From Pedobacter petrophilus (GTDB taxonomy: Bacteria; Bacteroidota; Bacteroidia; Sphingobacteriales; Sphingobacteriaceae): 64,000 nt of DNA. Shown piece by piece: positions 45,891-54,262 of the stretch. The notes under the pieces are model-generated. The model ran no database searches. It was not told where the DNA came from and was given only the letters and a program-made list of their open reading frames with translations. The position numbers and the translations under genes are program-made. The DNA lies in contig NZ_WKKH01000006.1 in NCBI RefSeq assembly GCF_009674725.1, forward strand, positions 124,001 to 188,000. Direction: 5' to 3'. The first letter of the stretch is position 1. Every line of letters starts with the position of its first letter.

Positions 45891-47446
45891 CCCTTAAACA
45901 AATGCGTATATAAAACGGCATCTAATCCATAAACATCCTTTGCAAATTTCAGTGTGCCGCTTGGATCTCTCCAACAGGTAAAATAGCTGAGGTAAACCGG
46001 AATTTGCTTAGGAAGCGAAATATCCTCTGCTCTTGGATCAGTGCTTGCCATTCCGGTACTGATCCTATCAAACTTTTTCCCTGGACCAAAAAGCGCTCTT
46101 GCCAGTTCCAAAGGTTGTTCTACCCGTACGCAACCGTGGCTTACTGCCCTTACCGTTTGATTAAAAGCTGCTTTTGCCGGTGTATCATGCAAATAAACAC
46201 TACTTTGGTTATTAAACAGAAACTTGATTTTCCCTAAAGAGTTATCATCACCCGGGCGCTGCTTAAAAGCATAAGTTTTACCTACATCTTCAGCTCTCCA
46301 ATCGATGGTTTCCGGATCTTCCACCAATTTGCCTTTGTAAAAAACATCAATATTGTTATTGCTCAGGTAGTAGCGATCTTTTGCCGCTTGTGTTGCAATT
46401 TCATTTGTAGCAATGCTTTGCGGAATATTCCACACCGGATTTACCTGCACGCTGTGGATCATACTTTTAAGCTGTGGCGTTTCCCGGTTAAAAGGACGGT
46501 CTTTCTCCAGGTCATCGTCATCATATTCTGCCAGAGATTGGCCTGCAGGTTGCTCACGCCCCTCGCCTACGCACACCTTCATAGTTAGTGCTGCTTTGCC
46601 ATTTTCAATTACATGGAGCTGATATTCGGGAATATTTACCCAAACATATTTTTCTTCTGAAGGATTATTTTGCCAGCGAAGTCGCTCCAGGTTAACCTGA
46701 ATAATCCTTTTGCTTTCTTCAGCAGAGTGGCCCGGAGCAAGGGTATTTTGTTTTAACGCCTGCTGCAGCATTTTATAGTCTGCACTTTTTGGCTGAATAC
46801 TGTCTAAAAATGCAACCAGATCTGTGGTTTGATAGGGCTTTTTAAAACTTAAAGAATCTGGTCTTTTAGTTTTGGTATAGTACTGTGCGTAAATTCTCCG
46901 CGGACTAACCAAGCCATACTCCATTGCCTGACTATATGTTGTGATTGAATTGCTTGCCGCCAATTCCAGATCAATAATCGTTTGATAAGCAAGATCGAGG
47001 TCTTTAACCGCTGCTTTATCATAGGTTTTCTGTAGCAGTGACTTAAATTTCGAAAGCTTAAAGGCTTCTGGCGATAAACCATGATCTTCAGCCAGTGCAA
47101 TTGTGTTCGCCGCTCTGATCAGCCCGCTATCAGGAAGAAATTTTTCAACTAAAACGGGTTCATAATTATTGGCTGCATAAAGCGCATCCGTAAATTTTGG
47201 ATTTTTTAAGGTCTTCGAACGTTCTGAAATGGCAGATTTCATTCGTTTTCCGAACTCATCCATATCGATCTTTCCAAATACTTTATTGCCGGTGGCTTCT
47301 ACCAGGTGGGCACCAACTTGTGATTGATGTTTCTTACAACTTTGCAAAACCGTCAACCCGATCAGCATCACCATTAATACGCCTGTTAAGAATGGCTTTT
47401 TAAATTTCACTGAATACATGCGTCTATAATTCAATTTTTGTATCAT
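45887..47446 (-). CDS. L,D-transpeptidase, YcbB/LdtD-like lipoprotein
   Basis: 519 residues, or 510 from the second Met. Lipoprotein signal FLTGVLMVMLIGLTVLQSC. A helical scaffold (about 50-260) precedes the YkuD domain with YVWVNIPEYQLHVIENGKAA and the catalytic HGCVRVEQPLELARALF. The layout matches the YcbB family, which makes 3-3 cross-links. Convergent with, and overlapping by 4 bp, a second transpeptidase gene. Confidence 0.88.
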   Translation of the reverse strand: MIQKLNYRRMYSVKFKKPFLTGVLMVMLIGLTVLQSCKKHQSQVGAHLVEATGNKVFGKIDMDEFGKRMKSAISERSKTLKNPKFTDALYAANNYEPVLVEKFLPDSGLIRAANTIALAEDHGLSPEAFKLSKFKSLLQKTYDKAAVKDLDLAYQTIIDLELAASNSITTYSQAMEYGLVSPRRIYAQYYTKTKRPDSLSFKKPYQTTDLVAFLDSIQPKSADYKMLQQALKQNTLAPGHSAEESKRIIQVNLERLRWQNNPSEEKYVWVNIPEYQLHVIENGKAALTMKVCVGEGREQPAGQSLAEYDDDDLEKDRPFNRETPQLKSMIHSVQVNPVWNIPQSIATNEIATQAAKDRYYLSNNNIDVFYKGKLVEDPETIDWRAEDVGKTYAFKQRPGDDNSLGKIKFLFNNQSSVYLHDTPAKAAFNQTVRAVSHGCVRVEQPLELARALFGPGKKFDRISTGMASTDPRAEDISLPKQIPVYLSYFTCWRDPSGTLKFAKDVYGLDAVLYTHLFKG

Positions 47447-47598
47447 TTGTTTTATAGAATTTATATCTAATTGAAAAACAAATTGTTAGGCTTACAACAG
47501 GCATTACTATTATTCATTAATTGATGCACGCTCATGCGAACTGTATGTTCCTTTCTCTGCGTGTTAAACAATCTTAAAAGGAAGTCTGTTAGTACTTT

Positions 47599-48168
47599 AT
47601 GAAACAGATTATTTTCTTTGGCGATAGTCTTACGCAGGGCTACGGCCTGAGAGATCCGGCAACGGCTTCTTTCCCTGCATTAATTCAAAAGATGATTAAT
47701 GAAACGGGCGAAGGTTTCAATGTGGTTAATGCCGGCTTAAGTGGGGATACCACATTTTCAGCACAGAATCGCCTGAAGCCAATATTAGCTATGCAAACTA
47801 ACATTTTTGTACTGGAGCTAGGTGCAAACGATTTGATCAGAGGTCATTCAGCTCCAGATGTGGAGGCGAACCTTCAATACATAATCGATCAGGTAAAGCA
47901 ACATCATCCTGCTGCACCGGTTTTACTCCTTGGTATGGAATTGCCCAAATGGATTCCAGGTGCTAAAGCTGCCGGGTACCGGAATATTTATACCCGCCTG
48001 GCAACAAAAAATAAAATCCATTTGGTTCCGTTTCTGCTTGAGGGTGTGGCAGGCATCCCACGCCTGAACATGTTCGATGGTATTCACCCCCTTGCTGAAG
48101 GCTATGAAATTATTGCCCTAAATGTTTGGAACACCTTAAAAACAATTCTGGAGAATATAGAGGAATAG
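47599..48168 (+). CDS. SGNH/GDSL esterase (arylesterase/TesA-like)
   Basis: 189 residues. Block I FFGDSLTQGYG holds the nucleophile Ser, block II is NAGLSGDTT (Gly), block III GANDL (Asn) and block V DGIHPLAEGY (Asp, His). No signal peptide, so cytoplasmic unless exported otherwise. Hydrolyses esters or thioesters; substrate unknown. Ends one base from the convergent transporter gene. Confidence 0.88.
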   Translation: MKQIIFFGDSLTQGYGLRDPATASFPALIQKMINETGEGFNVVNAGLSGDTTFSAQNRLKPILAMQTNIFVLELGANDLIRGHSAPDVEANLQYIIDQVKQHHPAAPVLLLGMELPKWIPGAKAAGYRNIYTRLATKNKIHLVPFLLEGVAGIPRLNMFDGIHPLAEGYEIIALNVWNTLKTILENIEE

Positions 48169-48169
48169 G

Positions 48170-49225
48170 CTATTTACGTCCAAACATTTTTCTCCGTTTT
48201 GGTGGAGCAATTGGCCCGATCAGGAAACCAAAAGCATTTAACGAGGGCACCCTGTCGCAAATAATTTTTACGATTCCTAACAAAGGGATGGCAAGAATCA
48301 TACCTGCTACGCCCCAAACAAACTCACCTAAAACGATAGCCATGATGGTAAATAGTGGATTGATGTTCACTTGTTCACCTACAATTAATGGTTCTAAAAT
48401 ATAGGTTTGAATCAATTGTACCAGTCCATAAACGATGAGTACGCCGATGATCATCTTGCTGTCTCCGCCCTGGGCAATCACCGAAAGAACGGTAAGGCTC
48501 GTCCCGGTTAGGTTTCCAACAAAAGGAATGATTTCCAGAATACCGCAGAGCACCGCGAAAAAAATTGCACTTTCAATACCCACAATGCTGAAACCGATTC
48601 CATACATTATCCATAATACGACGATCATTGCACCTAGTCCGCTTAAGTATTTTTGGGCAACATGACCGCATTCGTGTACAATATCTCCAGCATTTTCTTT
48701 TTCATTTTGTGGCACCAGTTTTAAAATAAAACGCTTAATATGAGACCGGTAAAAAAGAAAAAGGTACATGTAAACTAAAACTAATATAGTGCTGACGCCG
48801 ATAGAAACCAGATTGCTGGCAAAGTCAATTACCATTGTGCCTGTTTGTTCGCCTTGCCCTTTTACAATTTCCTGCTGTTGTTTCTGGTTAATACCTGCCT
48901 TTTCATTAATCCATGCCCTTATATCAGTTACCATACCGCCTAACCGCGATTTCATTTCACCCATGTTCTCGGTAAACGAACCCATTTGCCAGTATAGAAG
49001 ACCAACAATCAATACAACACTGAAGACAAAAATCAGCATACAAAAAGCCGCTGCCAAACCCCTGTTGATTCCTTTACTTTCAAAAAAGCCACTTAAACGA
49101 ATGAAAAGCATCGAAAATACCGCTGCAAGCGCAAGCGGAATGAGAAAAGAACTGGAAAAGTAAAGCCCTCCAAAAAACAGGACCATAAAAAGTATAATAT
49201 AAATGCTGCGTTGAAGTTTATCCAT
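48170..49225 (-). CDS. AI-2E family transporter
   Basis: 351 residues with about seven to eight membrane helices. Landmarks: an N-terminal pair of helices (IYIILFMVLFFGGLYFSS), a polar loop rich in Gln/Lys (INQKQQQEIVKGQGEQ), and the conserved end FVGNLTGTSLTVLSVIAQ... PLIVGEQVNINPLFTIMAIV. Known members include TqsA and sodium/proton antiporters, so the transported molecule cannot be named. Confidence 0.87.
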   Translation of the reverse strand: MDKLQRSIYIILFMVLFFGGLYFSSSFLIPLALAAVFSMLFIRLSGFFESKGINRGLAAAFCMLIFVFSVVLIVGLLYWQMGSFTENMGEMKSRLGGMVTDIRAWINEKAGINQKQQQEIVKGQGEQTGTMVIDFASNLVSIGVSTILVLVYMYLFLFYRSHIKRFILKLVPQNEKENAGDIVHECGHVAQKYLSGLGAMIVVLWIMYGIGFSIVGIESAIFFAVLCGILEIIPFVGNLTGTSLTVLSVIAQGGDSKMIIGVLIVYGLVQLIQTYILEPLIVGEQVNINPLFTIMAIVLGEFVWGVAGMILAIPLLGIVKIICDRVPSLNAFGFLIGPIAPPKRRKMFGRK

Positions 49226-49354
49226 AAAGAGTTCAACACTTTTTGCGGGTAAAAGTTTACGTTAAAAATTGAGTGACATTAAACACCCCTTCCCGCCTAA
49301 ATAAAGAGGGAGTATCAAGGCGTAGAAACTGCAGGTGTGTTAGCAGGTTTAACC
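49226..49354. other. Short spacer before the palindromic repeat array
   Basis: AT-rich; no coding region. Probably contains the promoter of the AI-2E transporter gene, but no clear motif was seen. Confidence 0.35.
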
Positions 49355-49627
49355 ATTAGTCATGGGTTGAAACCCATGGCTATGTAATTTGTTTAATGCC
49401 AAAGGTTGTCTCAAAATTTGAAACAACTTCCCAAATTAGCCATGGGTTGAAACCCATGGCTATGTAATTTGTTTAATGCCAAAGGTTGTCTCAAAATTTG
49501 AAACAACCTCCCAAATTAGCCATGGGTTGAAACCCATGGCTATGTAATCTGTTTAATGTCGAAGCTGCCTCAAATTTTGAGACAACCTCCCAAGTTAGCC
49601 ATGGGTTGAAACCCATGGCTATGTAAT
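49355..49627. repeat. Tandem array of an ~80-bp palindromic repeat, four copies
   Basis: AGCCATGGGTTGAAACCCAT continues to complete the 24-bp palindrome at 49438-49461, 49518-49541 and 49597-49620; the first copy (49358-49381) has one change. Units are 80, 80 and 79 bp apart. The spacers are also conserved and hold a second inverted repeat (GGTTGTCTCAAA and TTTGAAACAACC). This is REP/BIME-like architecture. Confidence 0.92.
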
Positions 49628-49677
49628 TAAATTAATATTCTTCCGTCAGCGATGTACATAAAGAAATCGTAAACGTG

Positions 49678-49968
49678 TTACTCGATCTCCCCTTCGCCCA
49701 GCCCTTCCAAAAACCATCCTGACTTATACTCAAACGAAACTTCCTGATCACCGGATTCACTTACCACTTTTGAAGTAAAATCGTGGGCAATTGCCTTCTC
49801 ATCTTCGAGAATTAATTTTGCTAAGAGGGCAAACTCTTTTAAGTCATTTCCATCTTTAACCACATAGAAAGGTTCTCCGGTTTCTGTCCAGCGGGTTTCT
49901 AAAAGACCCTGTTCAAATTTATTGTGGTCTGCCTGGCTTGCCCGAGCGGCTTTATCTTCATTGTTCAT
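49678..49968 (-). CDS. Hypothetical acidic protein
   Basis: 96 residues, no signal peptide, rich in Glu/Asp. Contains TRWTETGEPFYVVKDGNDLK and FEYKSGWFLEGLGEGEIE. No family recognised. The start is ATG 49968. It precedes the catalase operon terminator in the same direction and is likely a separate unit. Confidence 0.55.
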   Translation of the reverse strand: MNNEDKAARASQADHNKFEQGLLETRWTETGEPFYVVKDGNDLKEFALLAKLILEDEKAIAHDFTSKVVSESGDQEVSFEYKSGWFLEGLGEGEIE

Positions 49969-50050
49969 ATTGTAAATAGAATTAGTTAAACGGACTTTAG
50001 CTGAAATACATGAATTTAATTTGAATAAAATTAAATGTTAAAACATAAAA

Positions 50051-50074
50051 AAGACCGGACTAAAGCCCGGTCTT
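50051..50074 (-). terminator. Rho-independent terminator of the catalase operon
   Basis: AAGACCGGAC...GCCCGGTCTT stem. Read on the minus strand, it is followed by a T run (from AAAAAA at 50045-50052). Lies 24 bp after the katE stop. Confidence 0.85.
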
Positions 50075-50097
50075 GAGTATTATTGAAACCAGGCTTG

Positions 50098-52287
50098 TTA
50101 TGCCGGAATTTTTCTTGGAACTTCACGCTCCCAAAATCTATGGCGTGCGATCATTTGAACAAACAGATCGGTGAAAGAAGAGAGATCATCAGAAACAATC
50201 ACCCCTTCACGCAATACCGTTTCTGCTGAATATTCCGCAGGAAGCTTTTTGAAGAAATATCCTGCTTCCAAAACCTGAATAGCTCCTGCATCGGCAGCAA
50301 TTGCTTTACAATGTTTAAAAGCTTCGTTTAAGAAGTGAACGGCATTAGCCTCCGCCTCCAAACTCGCTGCGCTATTTGTTCCGCCGGGCACATAAACTGC
50401 ATCATATAGTACAGAGGCAGCTGTCAGGAAGCTTTCATCAACCTGTATTTTCTGATCTTCTGCTGAAATAATTTGACCCAGTTTCGGCGCAATAATATGA
50501 ACTACCGCACCTTGTGCAACTAATGTATCCTTTACCTTGCTTAACGACTTTCCGTCTACCCCATCTGCTGCAAGAATGGCAACTTTTCTGGTAGCGATAG
50601 AATCTTTAATGGTATTGGCCATACTCAGGGCTTCCGACTTGGTTAATACCCCTTCTTTTTGCTCTGGCGTATAATCTGCCGGATCTGCATCCGCAGGAAT
50701 ACTTCCATTCAATTCATTAAGCGGAATTTCAGGTACATGCAAGCCTAAATTGTATGCAACAGCAGCGGCTAAACCTTTATCAATATGCGCCAAAACGCCA
50801 AGCATCCTTTTCCTGATTTCCACCATTTTCACTTTACCAAGTTCGAAACTCAGGGCATCAATGATGTGATTTTTTTCAGGATCAGACTGACTGTTTAAGA
50901 ATAATCTTGCCTGAGAAAAGTGATCGAAAAAACTTTTACTTCTGGCCCGGATTTTTCTGGCGTCAATGCGTTCATTATAGCTGGTAAAGCCACCATCTGC
51001 AGCTTTTGTTTGCTGTGGATCGTTTGCAGCGATTCCATTTGGACCATAGCTCGTTTTTCCACGGTTAATGGTTTGGCGCATATAACCGTCGCGCTGGTTA
51101 TTATGAACCGAAATTACTGGCCGGTTAATTGGAATTTCATGGAAATTTGGTCCACCTAACCTAATCAATTGCGTATCGGTATAAGAAAAAAGCCTTCCCT
51201 GCAATAATGGATCATTGGTAAAATCAATCCCAGGCACTACATGACCGATATGATAAGCCACTTGCTCCGTTTCTGCGAAGAAATTATCCGGATTCCGGTT
51301 TAACGTCATTTTTCCAATGCGCTGCACAGGAACCAGTTCTTCAGGAATTATTTTAGTAGAATCCAACAGGTCGAAATCAAATTTAAATTCATCTTCTTCT
51401 GCAACAACCTGTACACCCAGCTCCCACTCCGGGAAAGCCCCGGCTTCGATGGCATCCCAAAGATCTCTTCTATGAAAATCCGGATCTTTCCCTGAAATAT
51501 TCTGTGCTTCATCCCACGCCACGGCATGCACGCCAAGCAATGGTTTCCAATGGAATTTTACGAAATGTGATACACCAGCGGCATTCACAAACCTGAACGT
51601 ATGCACACCAAATCCTTCCATCATACGGTAGCTTCTTGGCAGAGCACGGTCGCTCATCGTCCACATAATCATGTGTGCAGACTCAGGCAACAGCGAAATA
51701 AAATCCCAGAATGTATCATGGGCGGAGGCAGCTTGTGGCATTTCATTATCCGGTTCGGGTTTCACCGCGTGTACCAAATCGGGAAACTTAATCGCATCCT
51801 GAATAAAGAAGACTGGCATGTTATTTCCAACAAGGTCGAAATTACCTTCCTGTGTATAAAATTTAACAGCAAATCCCCTTACATCTCTGGCAAGATCTGT
51901 TGATCCTCTCGACCCTGCTACAGTAGAAAAACGCACAAAAACGGGAGTTTCGGCTCCAGGATCACAAAGAAATGCCGCCCGCGTTAGGTCAGACATGTCT
52001 TCGTATACTTTAAAAACACCATGAGCGCCAGATCCTCTTGCATGTACCACGCGTTCAGGGATTCTTTCATGATCGAAGTGGGTAATCTTTTCTCTTAAGA
52101 TGAAATCTTCCAATAAAGTTGCACCACGATCGCCTGCGGTAAGTGAATTTTGATCATCACTGATTTTTACACCATGGTTGGTGGTTAATCGTTGCCCGGT
52201 ACTATCGGCAACAAATTCCTCCAGTTTATTGGTTTTATCGTTTTCAACCTGTTGAGGTTTACTTTTATCTACTGGTTTCTTCGCCAT
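50098..52287 (-). CDS. katE: Large-subunit catalase HPII type
   Basis: 729 residues. Core: HARGSGAHGVFKVYEDMS with distal His82, RFSTVAGSRGSTDLARDVRG, NNMPVFFIQDAIKFPDLVHA with the Asn, and RLFSYTDTQLIRLGGPNFHE with the haem-ligand Tyr. From about residue 580 a DJ-1/GATase1-like C-terminal domain follows (KVAILAADGVDGKSL... VYVPGGTNSAASL), as in clade 2 catalases. Decomposes hydrogen peroxide. Eleven bp after the DUF892 gene, in the same operon. Confidence 0.95.
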   Translation of the reverse strand: MAKKPVDKSKPQQVENDKTNKLEEFVADSTGQRLTTNHGVKISDDQNSLTAGDRGATLLEDFILREKITHFDHERIPERVVHARGSGAHGVFKVYEDMSDLTRAAFLCDPGAETPVFVRFSTVAGSRGSTDLARDVRGFAVKFYTQEGNFDLVGNNMPVFFIQDAIKFPDLVHAVKPEPDNEMPQAASAHDTFWDFISLLPESAHMIMWTMSDRALPRSYRMMEGFGVHTFRFVNAAGVSHFVKFHWKPLLGVHAVAWDEAQNISGKDPDFHRRDLWDAIEAGAFPEWELGVQVVAEEDEFKFDFDLLDSTKIIPEELVPVQRIGKMTLNRNPDNFFAETEQVAYHIGHVVPGIDFTNDPLLQGRLFSYTDTQLIRLGGPNFHEIPINRPVISVHNNQRDGYMRQTINRGKTSYGPNGIAANDPQQTKAADGGFTSYNERIDARKIRARSKSFFDHFSQARLFLNSQSDPEKNHIIDALSFELGKVKMVEIRKRMLGVLAHIDKGLAAAVAYNLGLHVPEIPLNELNGSIPADADPADYTPEQKEGVLTKSEALSMANTIKDSIATRKVAILAADGVDGKSLSKVKDTLVAQGAVVHIIAPKLGQIISAEDQKIQVDESFLTAASVLYDAVYVPGGTNSAASLEAEANAVHFLNEAFKHCKAIAADAGAIQVLEAGYFFKKLPAEYSAETVLREGVIVSDDLSSFTDLFVQMIARHRFWEREVPRKIPA

Positions 52288-52298
52288 TATAGTTCTTC

Positions 52299-52853
52299 TT
52301 ACGCCTCTTCGGCGGCTTTATAATTAATTTCTTTTTCTGCAATGGCCGAAAGCTTCGTATCTGCACTCTTCTCTTCGGCAAGTGTTTTTTCCAGAATTGC
52401 AGCAACATCTGTTAAACCTAAAGTGGAAGCCAGCTGGACTAAACCGCCATATGATGCAATTTCATAATGTTCTACCTTTTGCGAGGCTAAAATAATCCCT
52501 ACATCTCTTGTTGCTGTACCAGGTTCTGTTTCTTCTACAATTCCTTCGCCTTCTTTGGTAATTCCTTCCATGGCATCGCATTTTTTTGCAATAGCCTTTT
52601 CTCCAAGCAATTCAAATATTTGTTCCAGTCTGGATACGTGAACTTTCGTTTCTTCCAGATGGGACTCAATGGCAGATACAAGCGCAGGTGCGGTAGCCGC
52701 AGAGATCATTTTAGGTAAGTTTTTAACCAGATGGTTTTCAGCCCAATATAAATCGCGGATGCCATCCGTAAAAAGTTCGTTAAGTGCCGGAGATGAAGTT
52801 GTAGATGGTTTTGTACTCAGTTTTGGCTCAGTACCACTTTCCTGTTTTTTCAT
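52299..52853 (-). CDS. DUF892/YciE-like ferritin-fold stress protein
   Basis: 184 residues. LNELFTDGIRDLYWAENHLV, SAIESHLEETKVHVSRLEQI and KVEHYEIASYGGLVQLAST give the Glu/His pattern of the YciE/YciF family (ferritin-like helices). A charged N-terminal tail (KKQESGTEPKLSTKPST) is disordered. Paired with katE, so a role in oxidative or osmotic stress is likely. Confidence 0.87.
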   Translation of the reverse strand: MKKQESGTEPKLSTKPSTTSSPALNELFTDGIRDLYWAENHLVKNLPKMISAATAPALVSAIESHLEETKVHVSRLEQIFELLGEKAIAKKCDAMEGITKEGEGIVEETEPGTATRDVGIILASQKVEHYEIASYGGLVQLASTLGLTDVAAILEKTLAEEKSADTKLSAIAEKEINYKAAEEA

Positions 52854-53173
52854 AGTGATGTTTTGTTTATGTTGATCAATTGTCTGGCAGGGCGGCTAAA
52901 ATTTCGTTCTTGATTTCAGGTTTAGCATTAATAATGCCATCAGAAAACGCATTGTGGCTATGTCAGACTTACTTACAACCCTCATTAAGTACAAATGGTT
53001 TTAAGAGTTTAAAGGTATTAATACGTAAAATTGCCAGCGTTTATATACCTGATATAAACCATAAACCCGCTGGAAGCAGGAAAAACGCATCTCTGTGGAA
53101 TTTTTACCGTGTGAAACTTCATCCGGTAAAAAATCAAGTTCAAACTTTACGCCTTTAAAAAGGTTTTGATTGC
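52854..53173. other. Divergent intergenic region between DUF892/katE and ankyrin genes
   Basis: 320 bp that must hold the promoters of both directions. No consensus promoter is convincing. A frame from TTG 52880 to 53158 exists but its content is unlike a protein of this organism. Confidence 0.4.
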
Positions 53174-53662
53174 ATGGAAAATATAGACCAACTGATGATA
53201 CCTGCAGCCCGTAAAGGTGAAACAGCAGTTTTGCAGGAACTCATCCGCAGGGCAGCAGATGTAAATGCCCGCGATGAAAAAGGGTATACCCCATTAATTA
53301 TTGCATGCTATAACAATCAGCTGGATGCTGCTAAATTGTTACTTGATGCCGGTGCAGATATAAATGCAGCAGATTATGGGGGCAATACGGCCCTGATGGG
53401 CGTAAGCTTTAAAGGATATGCTGCAATTGCTAAACTTCTGATTGAGGCAGGTGCACAACTTGATCTTCAGCATGGAAACGGTGGTACTGCCTTAATGTTT
53501 GCCAGTATGTTCGGCCGCAACGATGTGCTTCAACTGCTTTTAGATGCTGGTGCCAATTTCGAAATGACCGACGCACGCGGGCAAACGGCAGCAGACCTGG
53601 CTGCGATGCAGGGTAATGAAGCAGGACTCGAATTATTAAATGCGGCATTTTCCAGACAATAA
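53174..53662 (+). CDS. Ankyrin-repeat protein
   Basis: 162 residues, almost all ankyrin repeats: DVNARDEKGYTPLIIACYNN, DINAADYGGNTALMGVSFKG, QLDLQHGNGGTALMFASMFG and NFEMTDARGQTAADLAAMQG, with a half repeat before. No signal peptide; cytoplasmic. Bacterial ankyrin genes beside catalases (AnkB type) can protect catalase activity, and katE is about 0.9 kb away. That link is inference. Confidence 0.9.
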   Translation: MENIDQLMIPAARKGETAVLQELIRRAADVNARDEKGYTPLIIACYNNQLDAAKLLLDAGADINAADYGGNTALMGVSFKGYAAIAKLLIEAGAQLDLQHGNGGTALMFASMFGRNDVLQLLLDAGANFEMTDARGQTAADLAAMQGNEAGLELLNAAFSRQ

Positions 53663-53769
53663 GTACTTTAATTGCATGTTATACGGTAGAAATCAGGTAA
53701 AATACTTAATCCTGTAATTCTGCAAACCAACCGCTGGTGATATATGTTGTAGAGGTAAACAAGGATTAT

Positions 53770-54015
53770 ATGGAACAGATGGAAAGATTAGCAGAAAAGG
53801 ATTACCAATCCATAGGCTATTTAAACGTTGCACAACCTGAATTGAAGGTTCACAGCGAGCGCAAAACAAATTTAAAATCGAGAAGCAGAACTGCTGCAAC
53901 GATTTTAAATTTACCGTCCAGACAAAAAGCTGGACAGGTTTTACAAAACCCAAAGGGTGAGATCAGAATGCTCACCGTACCTGCGCCACGCAGCGGAATA
54001 AGTGGTCTCCTTTAA
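53770..54015 (+). CDS. Hypothetical small protein
   Basis: 81 residues from ATG 53770 (GTG 53737 is an alternative, adding 11 residues). Basic middle part (KVHSERKTNLKSRSRTAATI) and a conserved-looking end with RMLTVPAPRSGISGLL. No domain or signal peptide recognised. The stop codon lies within a 36-bp palindrome. Confidence 0.5.
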   Translation: MEQMERLAEKDYQSIGYLNVAQPELKVHSERKTNLKSRSRTAATILNLPSRQKAGQVLQNPKGEIRMLTVPAPRSGISGLL

Positions 54016-54048
54016 TATTTAGAGCAGATTAATCTGCTCTAAATATTA
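54013..54048. terminator. 36-bp perfect palindrome, probable bidirectional terminator or protein-binding site
   Basis: TTAATATTTAGAGCAGAT and its exact complement, without a loop. It carries the stop codon of the + strand gene and the stop of an open frame on the - strand. It lacks a long T run, so a binding site is also possible. Confidence 0.6.
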
Positions 54049-54238
54049 TTATACTCCTCTCTTCAACATCCACAAACCGAAGCCCTTCTTCTTTTATAGA
54101 AAAACCAGATGTTATTGCCGTGTTAAGCAGTAACTCCCAGCGTTTGTTTTGTTTCGATTCTGAAATTAGAATGTTAGCGTATCCGCTGTTTCTGAAGTAC
54201 AGAAATGCCCCCGATCGCTGGCACGTTTCGAAGGCATT
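54029..54238 (-). pseudogene. Open frame without a start codon; possible gene remnant
   Basis: The minus strand stays open from 54238 to a stop at 54029. It reads like a protein: FETCQRSGAFLYFRNSGY, KQNKRWELLLNTAITSGF and EEGLRFVDVEERSIIIFRAD. No ATG, GTG or TTG lies in frame near the 5' end, and a TAA precedes it. It may be the tail of a lost gene. Family unknown. Confidence 0.3.
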
Positions 54239-54262
54239 TTAAATTATGAAAAGTCCTACTGC

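Noticed and set aside
48789..49163. 124-codon + strand frame opposite the AI-2E transporter
   Set aside because: Antisense shadow of a well-supported membrane protein; hydrophobic pattern follows the transporter's codons.
49355..49627. Looked like a CRISPR array (repeats with GTTGAAAC at regular ~80-bp spacing)
   Set aside because: The spacers are nearly identical to each other, the repeat is a full palindrome and no cas gene is present. It is a tandem repeat.
51601..51903. 100-codon + strand frame opposite katE
   Set aside because: Lies wholly inside a conserved catalase gene and has no protein-like features of its own.
52880..53158. 92-codon + strand frame upstream of the ankyrin gene
   Set aside because: TTG start, composition unlike a folded protein, and it would fill the only space for two divergent promoters.
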